NCBI GenBank assembly: GCA_947624635.1
Contig: CANQLF010000036.1
Span: 1 to 7,149, forward strand
Source of the DNA: an uncultured Bacilli bacterium
Lineage (GTDB): Bacteria > Bacillota_I > Bacilli_A > RF39 > UBA660
Reading direction: 5' to 3'
DNA: 7,149 nucleotides
Of this stretch, positions 4,856 to 7,149 are shown in pieces. Under the pieces are notes generated by a model. The model was not told where the DNA came from, did no database searches, and worked only from the letters and a program-made list of their open reading frames with translations. Every line of letters begins with the position of its first letter. The stretch's first letter is position 1. A program made the position numbers and the translations under genes.

Positions 4856-5749
4856 ATGAATAAAATAATAGAAAACAAAGAATTTAAAATAGAAGATATG
4901 ATTTATGAAATAAGAGGTAAACAAGTTATGTTGGATTCTGATTTAGCAACACTTTATAAGTGTAAAAATGGTACCAAAGTCGTAAATCAAGCAGTTAGTA
5001 GAAATATTGAAAGATTTCCAGAAGATTTTTATTTTCAATTGTCTAAAAATGAATATGAAATCTTGAAGTCACAAATTGTGACTTCAAGTGAAGAAAGCCA
5101 TGGTGGAATAAGAAAATTACCATATGTTTTTACTGAACAAGGAGTAGCCATGCTTGCTTCCGTACTAAGAACTGAAATTGCTTCAAAAATAAGCGTAGAT
5201 ATTATGCGAGCCTTTGTAGTTATGCGTAAATATATATCATCAAATTTAATTGAACAAAAACAAATAAATAGCCAAGTAATAGAGAATACAAAAGATATTA
5301 AATTATTAAAAGAGTCATTTGAAAAGTTAGAAGAAAAAAAGAAATCTAATGAAATATATTTTAATGGGCAAATATGGGATTCTTATTCTAAGATACTTGA
5401 AATTTTTAAACAAGCTAAAAATAAATTAATAATAATTGATTCTTATGCAGATAATACTTTATTAGATATTATAAAGAGATTAGAAGTTAAAGTAATTGTT
5501 ATTACCAAACCAAATAATCTTTTAACTAAACAAGATATTTCAATATATGATAAACAATATAATAATTTAAAGGTAATATATAATAGTACATTTCATGATA
5601 GATATTTTATTATTGATGAAAAGATAATATATCATTGTGGTGCAAGTATTAATAGAATTGGGTATAAGACATTTTCAATTAATTTAATTAGTGATAAAGA
5701 AATATGTAAATTACTTATAAATAAAATAAAAATGATAATAACAAATTAA
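4856..5749 (+). CDS. ORF6N-domain (KilA-N-related) protein with degenerate phospholipase-D-like C-terminus
   Basis: 297 residues. ORF6N is a phage/plasmid-associated domain related to KilA-N and thought to bind DNA. Residues about 9-104 carry its pattern: VMLDSDLATLY (24-34), VNQAVSRNIERFPEDFYFQL (43-62), LKSQIVTSS (70-78) and RKLPYVFTEQGVAML (86-100). VDIMRAFVVMRKYI (114-127) and a charged, coiled-coil-like linker (about 130-165) follow. The C-terminal part ends in FHDRYFIIDEKIIYHCGASIN (His247, Arg249, Asp254, Gly262, Asn266). This resembles one HxK(x4)D...GSxN half-site of the PLD fold with Arg in place of Lys. I remember similar tails on other ORF6N proteins, but nuclease activity is unproven. 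ATG 4856 is preferred because GGAGG at 4843-4847 stands 8 nt before it; an in-frame ATG at 4841 overlaps that site. Decayed relatives of its own core flank the gene on both sides. Confidence 0.85.
   Translation: MNKIIENKEFKIEDMIYEIRGKQVMLDSDLATLYKCKNGTKVVNQAVSRNIERFPEDFYFQLSKNEYEILKSQIVTSSEESHGGIRKLPYVFTEQGVAMLASVLRTEIASKISVDIMRAFVVMRKYISSNLIEQKQINSQVIENTKDIKLLKESFEKLEEKKKSNEIYFNGQIWDSYSKILEIFKQAKNKLIIIDSYADNTLLDIIKRLEVKVIVITKPNNLLTKQDISIYDKQYNNLKVIYNSTFHDRYFIIDEKIIYHCGASINRIGYKTFSINLISDKEICKLLINKIKMIITN
5062..5088. repeat. AAATT-centred palindrome, copy 4, inside the intact ORF6N gene (perfect 13+1+13)
   Basis: CTTGAAGTCACAA (5062-5074), centre A (5075), TTGTGACTTCAAG (5076-5088). It encodes LKSQIVTS, the most conserved run of the domain, so codons and palindrome occupy the same bases. 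Its outer arms match copies 1 and 3, while the inner arm (CAC/GTG) is its own. Confidence 0.95.
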
Positions 5750-5756
5750 TGAAGTA

Positions 5757-5799
5757 CTATGAAAAGAGCTGTTAAAATAATCCGCTAATATTTTCATAG
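5757..5799. repeat. long-loop inverted repeat after the ORF6N gene
   Basis: CTATGAAAA (5757-5765) and TTTTCATAG (5791-5799) pair perfectly over 9 bp, with an inner AGC/GCT pair and a loop of about 25 nt. It starts 8 nt after the ORF6N stop. It has no T-tract and is AT-rich, so it is a weak candidate for a transcript end. Part of the right side, AATATTTTCAT, is also found at 4546-4556 in remnant 2. Confidence 0.5.
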
Positions 5800-5823
5800 A
5801 AATCGATTAATAAAGAAAGTAAA

Positions 5824-5854
5824 TTTTTTTGGTCGAAATTTTCGACAAAAAAAA
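5824..5854. repeat. AAATT-centred palindrome, copy 5 (15+1+15 with one mismatch, minus orientation)
   Basis: A T7 run and A7 run close an inner perfect GTCGAAA / TTTCGAC pair around centre T (5839), with one G/A mismatch between them. On the minus strand the centre reads AAATT and the inner arms equal those of copy 2 (GTCGA/TCGAC). Here the T-run precedes the stem and the A-run follows on both strands, so it is not a terminator. Confidence 0.85.
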
Positions 5855-5987
5855 TAATAATATAGATGAACATGGCAAAATATAAAAATCCTAAAGAGTC
5901 AATTTGAAACTTAAGAATTAGAGTCAATAATATTATGAAAGTTAATTGATAGATAGAATTATCAAACTTTTTTAACTTAAAATTCAT
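5855..5987 (-). pseudogene. possible decayed ORF6N core fragment on the minus strand
   Basis: Read on the minus strand, this stretch gives IYQLT, then LILKFQIDS, then LGFLYFAMF. That follows the order FYFQL, LKxQIxTS, GGxRYLPYVF of the ORF6N core, with an extra two codons between the first two blocks. LKFQI is identical to remnant 3. The sequence lies in a 71-codon open frame (5772-5987) whose ATG abuts the stop of the neighbouring minus-strand gene, but there is no ribosome binding site. I therefore read it as a remnant that happens to be open. Support is much weaker than for the plus-strand copies. Confidence 0.35.
5891..5915. repeat. AAATT-centred palindrome, copy 6 (12+1+12, 9 of 12 paired, minus orientation)
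   Basis: CTAAAGAGTCAA (5891-5902), centre T (5903), TTGAAACTTAAG (5904-5915). Three positions fail to pair, making this the most degenerate member. On the minus strand its left half CTTAAGTTTCAA is nearly that of copy 3, which suggests common origin. Confidence 0.55.
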
Positions 5988-6992
5988 CTATAAAAATTTT
6001 CTATATTCATTAAGTATCTTTTCATTCTGATTAAACATAACCGAATAAACTAAGTAATCATTCCATAATTTAATTTCTTCACTACTTTTATTTTCTAAAT
6101 CACTAAAGTCTTTTAAAAAGTTCTTAAGACCTTCTAATCTTTCATTAATTAATGAACCTTTTTCAGTTCTTATATATGGATCATTTATTTTTTTAAATGT
6201 ATGTGTAATAAAATATGTTATTACAAAAATTATTGTAGCTGGTAAAGTAATAAAAAATACAGCTATTAAAACAATCAATACAGAATTTAAAAAATTTACT
6301 GAAGTGATTCCTGAAATACTATTTATAAACATTGAAAAAATAAATGGTAAAAATATAATACATATAAAGAAAATAAATAAAAATTTAAATTTTATATTCT
6401 TTTTATCTGTAACTATTAGATTTTTTAATATTGCTTCTTTTATAATTTGTGATTTGAAAGTATTATTATCAATAACAATTTTATTATCAATTATAGAATC
6501 TATAAATAATTTATCAGATTCATTTTTTGGTTCATCTAATAATTCTATTGAATTATTATTAATTTTAAGTATCCCATCATTTTGTAATTTAAGTAAATAT
6601 GCAATATATAATGAATTATAATCTATTACAAAATCATCTAAATAATCTAATACTCCTATACTATAATCATTAATTAAATTTCTATAATAATCAGTATACT
6701 TTTCTAAATCATTTTTATCCAATTTATTTTTATAAAATTTTTTAATAGCTAATTTTATACCTAAATAAATTGCTATTACATAAATATTGTTTAATATTAC
6801 AACAAAAATACAAATAAATATTGCAGATATAAAACTTAAAACAATTTTTAATGTAGATAATTGTTTAAAAACTTCTATATCATTTTTAGCATCTATAAGT
6901 AGTATACTAAAATTATAAATAAAACTAATAACTAAATAAATTATAAAAATTGTATTTATTATTATATTTAACTTTCTTTTACTAAATTTCAT
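5988..6992 (-). CDS. short DUF2207-like membrane protein of unknown function
   Basis: 334 residues. There are four hydrophobic segments at about 9-33, 48-80, 202-226 and 235-263. A soluble middle region contains DYYRNLINDYSIGVLDYLDD (101-120) followed by an IAYLLKLQNDGILKI helix. A conserved-looking C-terminal region (276-326) has RTEKG, LEGLKNFLKDFSDLE and EIKLWNDYLVYSVMF. The LKNFLKDFS and LWxxYLVYS blocks are those I associate with the C-terminus of DUF2207 membrane proteins. Those are often 500-600 residues with an N-terminal extracytoplasmic domain, absent here, so this is a truncated architecture or a related short family. No enzymatic motif is visible. ATG at 6990-6992 is preferred because GTGAGGT lies just upstream; the in-frame GTG at 7005-7007 is part of that ribosome binding site. 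The gene is convergent with the ORF6N gene. Confidence 0.7.
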   Translation of the reverse strand: MKFSKRKLNIIINTIFIIYLVISFIYNFSILLIDAKNDIEVFKQLSTLKIVLSFISAIFICIFVVILNNIYVIAIYLGIKLAIKKFYKNKLDKNDLEKYTDYYRNLINDYSIGVLDYLDDFVIDYNSLYIAYLLKLQNDGILKINNNSIELLDEPKNESDKLFIDSIIDNKIVIDNNTFKSQIIKEAILKNLIVTDKKNIKFKFLFIFFICIIFLPFIFSMFINSISGITSVNFLNSVLIVLIAVFFITLPATIIFVITYFITHTFKKINDPYIRTEKGSLINERLEGLKNFLKDFSDLENKSSEEIKLWNDYLVYSVMFNQNEKILNEYRKFL

Positions 6993-7018
6993 ATATACTA
7001 ACCTCACTTATATTTTAT

Positions 7019-7047
7019 ATTATAACATCTGATACTTTTCTTATAAA
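7019..7047 (-). promoter_or_regulatory. sigma-A promoter of the DUF2207-like gene
   Basis: On the minus strand, TTTATA (7047-7042) and TATAAT (7024-7019) are 17 bp apart, and TGT stands directly before TATAAT (an extended -10). The start point would be near 7012, about 20 nt before the ATG. The -35 matches 4 of 6 positions, compensated by the extended -10. Confidence 0.6.
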
Positions 7048-7111
7048 TAATTTTAGAAAAAATATAAATTTAATTTACACAAAATCGTTAGTATTTACAG
7101 CCACGACAAAG

Positions 7112-7138
7112 AATAAGTGATTTTTCACTTATTTTTTT
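7112..7138 (+). terminator. rho-independent terminator at the right edge, plus strand
   Basis: AATAAGTGA (7112-7120) and TCACTTATT (7125-7133) pair perfectly around TTTT, and five more T follow (7134-7138). No plus-strand gene precedes it within the window: the 120 nt before it hold only the divergent minus-strand promoter region. It may end an unrecognised small RNA, or read on the other strand it may be a fortuitous hairpin. Confidence 0.65.
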
Positions 7139-7149
7139 GAGTAACTAAT

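Noticed and set aside
5824..5854. Hairpin considered as a bidirectional terminator between convergent genes.
   Set aside because: On both strands the T-run comes before the stem and the A-run after it, pairing as part of the stem; there is no free T-tract downstream.
5772..5987. A 71-codon minus-strand open frame encoding a hydrophobic peptide, with its ATG touching the stop of the DUF2207-like gene.
   Set aside because: It has no ribosome binding site. It contains two of the palindromic repeats, and part of it resembles a decayed ORF6N core, so it is more likely a remnant that is open by chance in AT-rich DNA.
6304..6621. A 105-codon plus-strand open frame.
   Set aside because: It lies wholly antisense within the DUF2207-like gene, has no ribosome binding site and shows the Ile/Leu/Asn-rich composition typical of a shadow frame.

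Overview
The window is very AT-rich, uses the standard code (no in-frame TGA read as Trp in the real genes) and has strong AGGAGG/GGTGA-type ribosome binding sites. It carries an alpha/beta-type small acid-soluble spore protein closely resembling Bacillus SspA, and a cysteine desulfurase/ThiI pair of the Bacillus NifZ-ThiI type. Together these point to a low-GC, endospore-forming member of the Bacillota, probably Bacilli-like. The exact lineage cannot be fixed from this window.

Left part (1-4000): the window opens in the last 43 codons of a probable DUF1016/YhcG-type PDDEXK protein. A tight four-gene plus-strand operon follows (gaps of 4, -1 and 12 nt). It encodes a NifS/NifZ-type cysteine desulfurase, an 88-residue cytosolic thioredoxin-like protein (CPGC), a secreted-thioredoxin/CcdA membrane fusion, and ThiI, the tRNA 4-thiouridine synthase. 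The outer genes form a sulfur-transfer pair for s4U8 in tRNA. The two inner genes look like a complete thiol-electron relay from the cytosol, through the membrane, to an extracytoplasmic CPHC domain. A sigma-A promoter precedes the operon.

Middle (4001-4351): a SASP gene with a sigma-G/F-like promoter and a rho-independent terminator.

Accessory locus (4352-5987): this is the most unusual part. A strong sigma-A promoter with an extended -10 leads into about 465 nt without an intact gene, then an intact ORF6N-domain gene (start 4856) with a degenerate phospholipase-D-like C-terminus. The 465-nt stretch holds three successive decayed copies of the ORF6N core, with stops and frameshifts but recognisable FYFQL, LKxQIxTSS and KLP/GRRY remnants. 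Each has an odd-centred DNA palindrome at the position of the LKSQIVTSS motif. The intact gene has such a palindrome at the same place. Two more copies lie on the minus strand beyond it. Arm sequences differ between copies, but symmetry is kept (perfect 16+1+16 in two decayed copies) and the AAATT centre is constant. The palindrome is therefore better preserved than the coding sequence around it.

Right part (5988-7149): a minus-strand gene for a short DUF2207-like membrane protein with its own promoter, and at the right edge a plus-strand terminator not attached to any visible gene.
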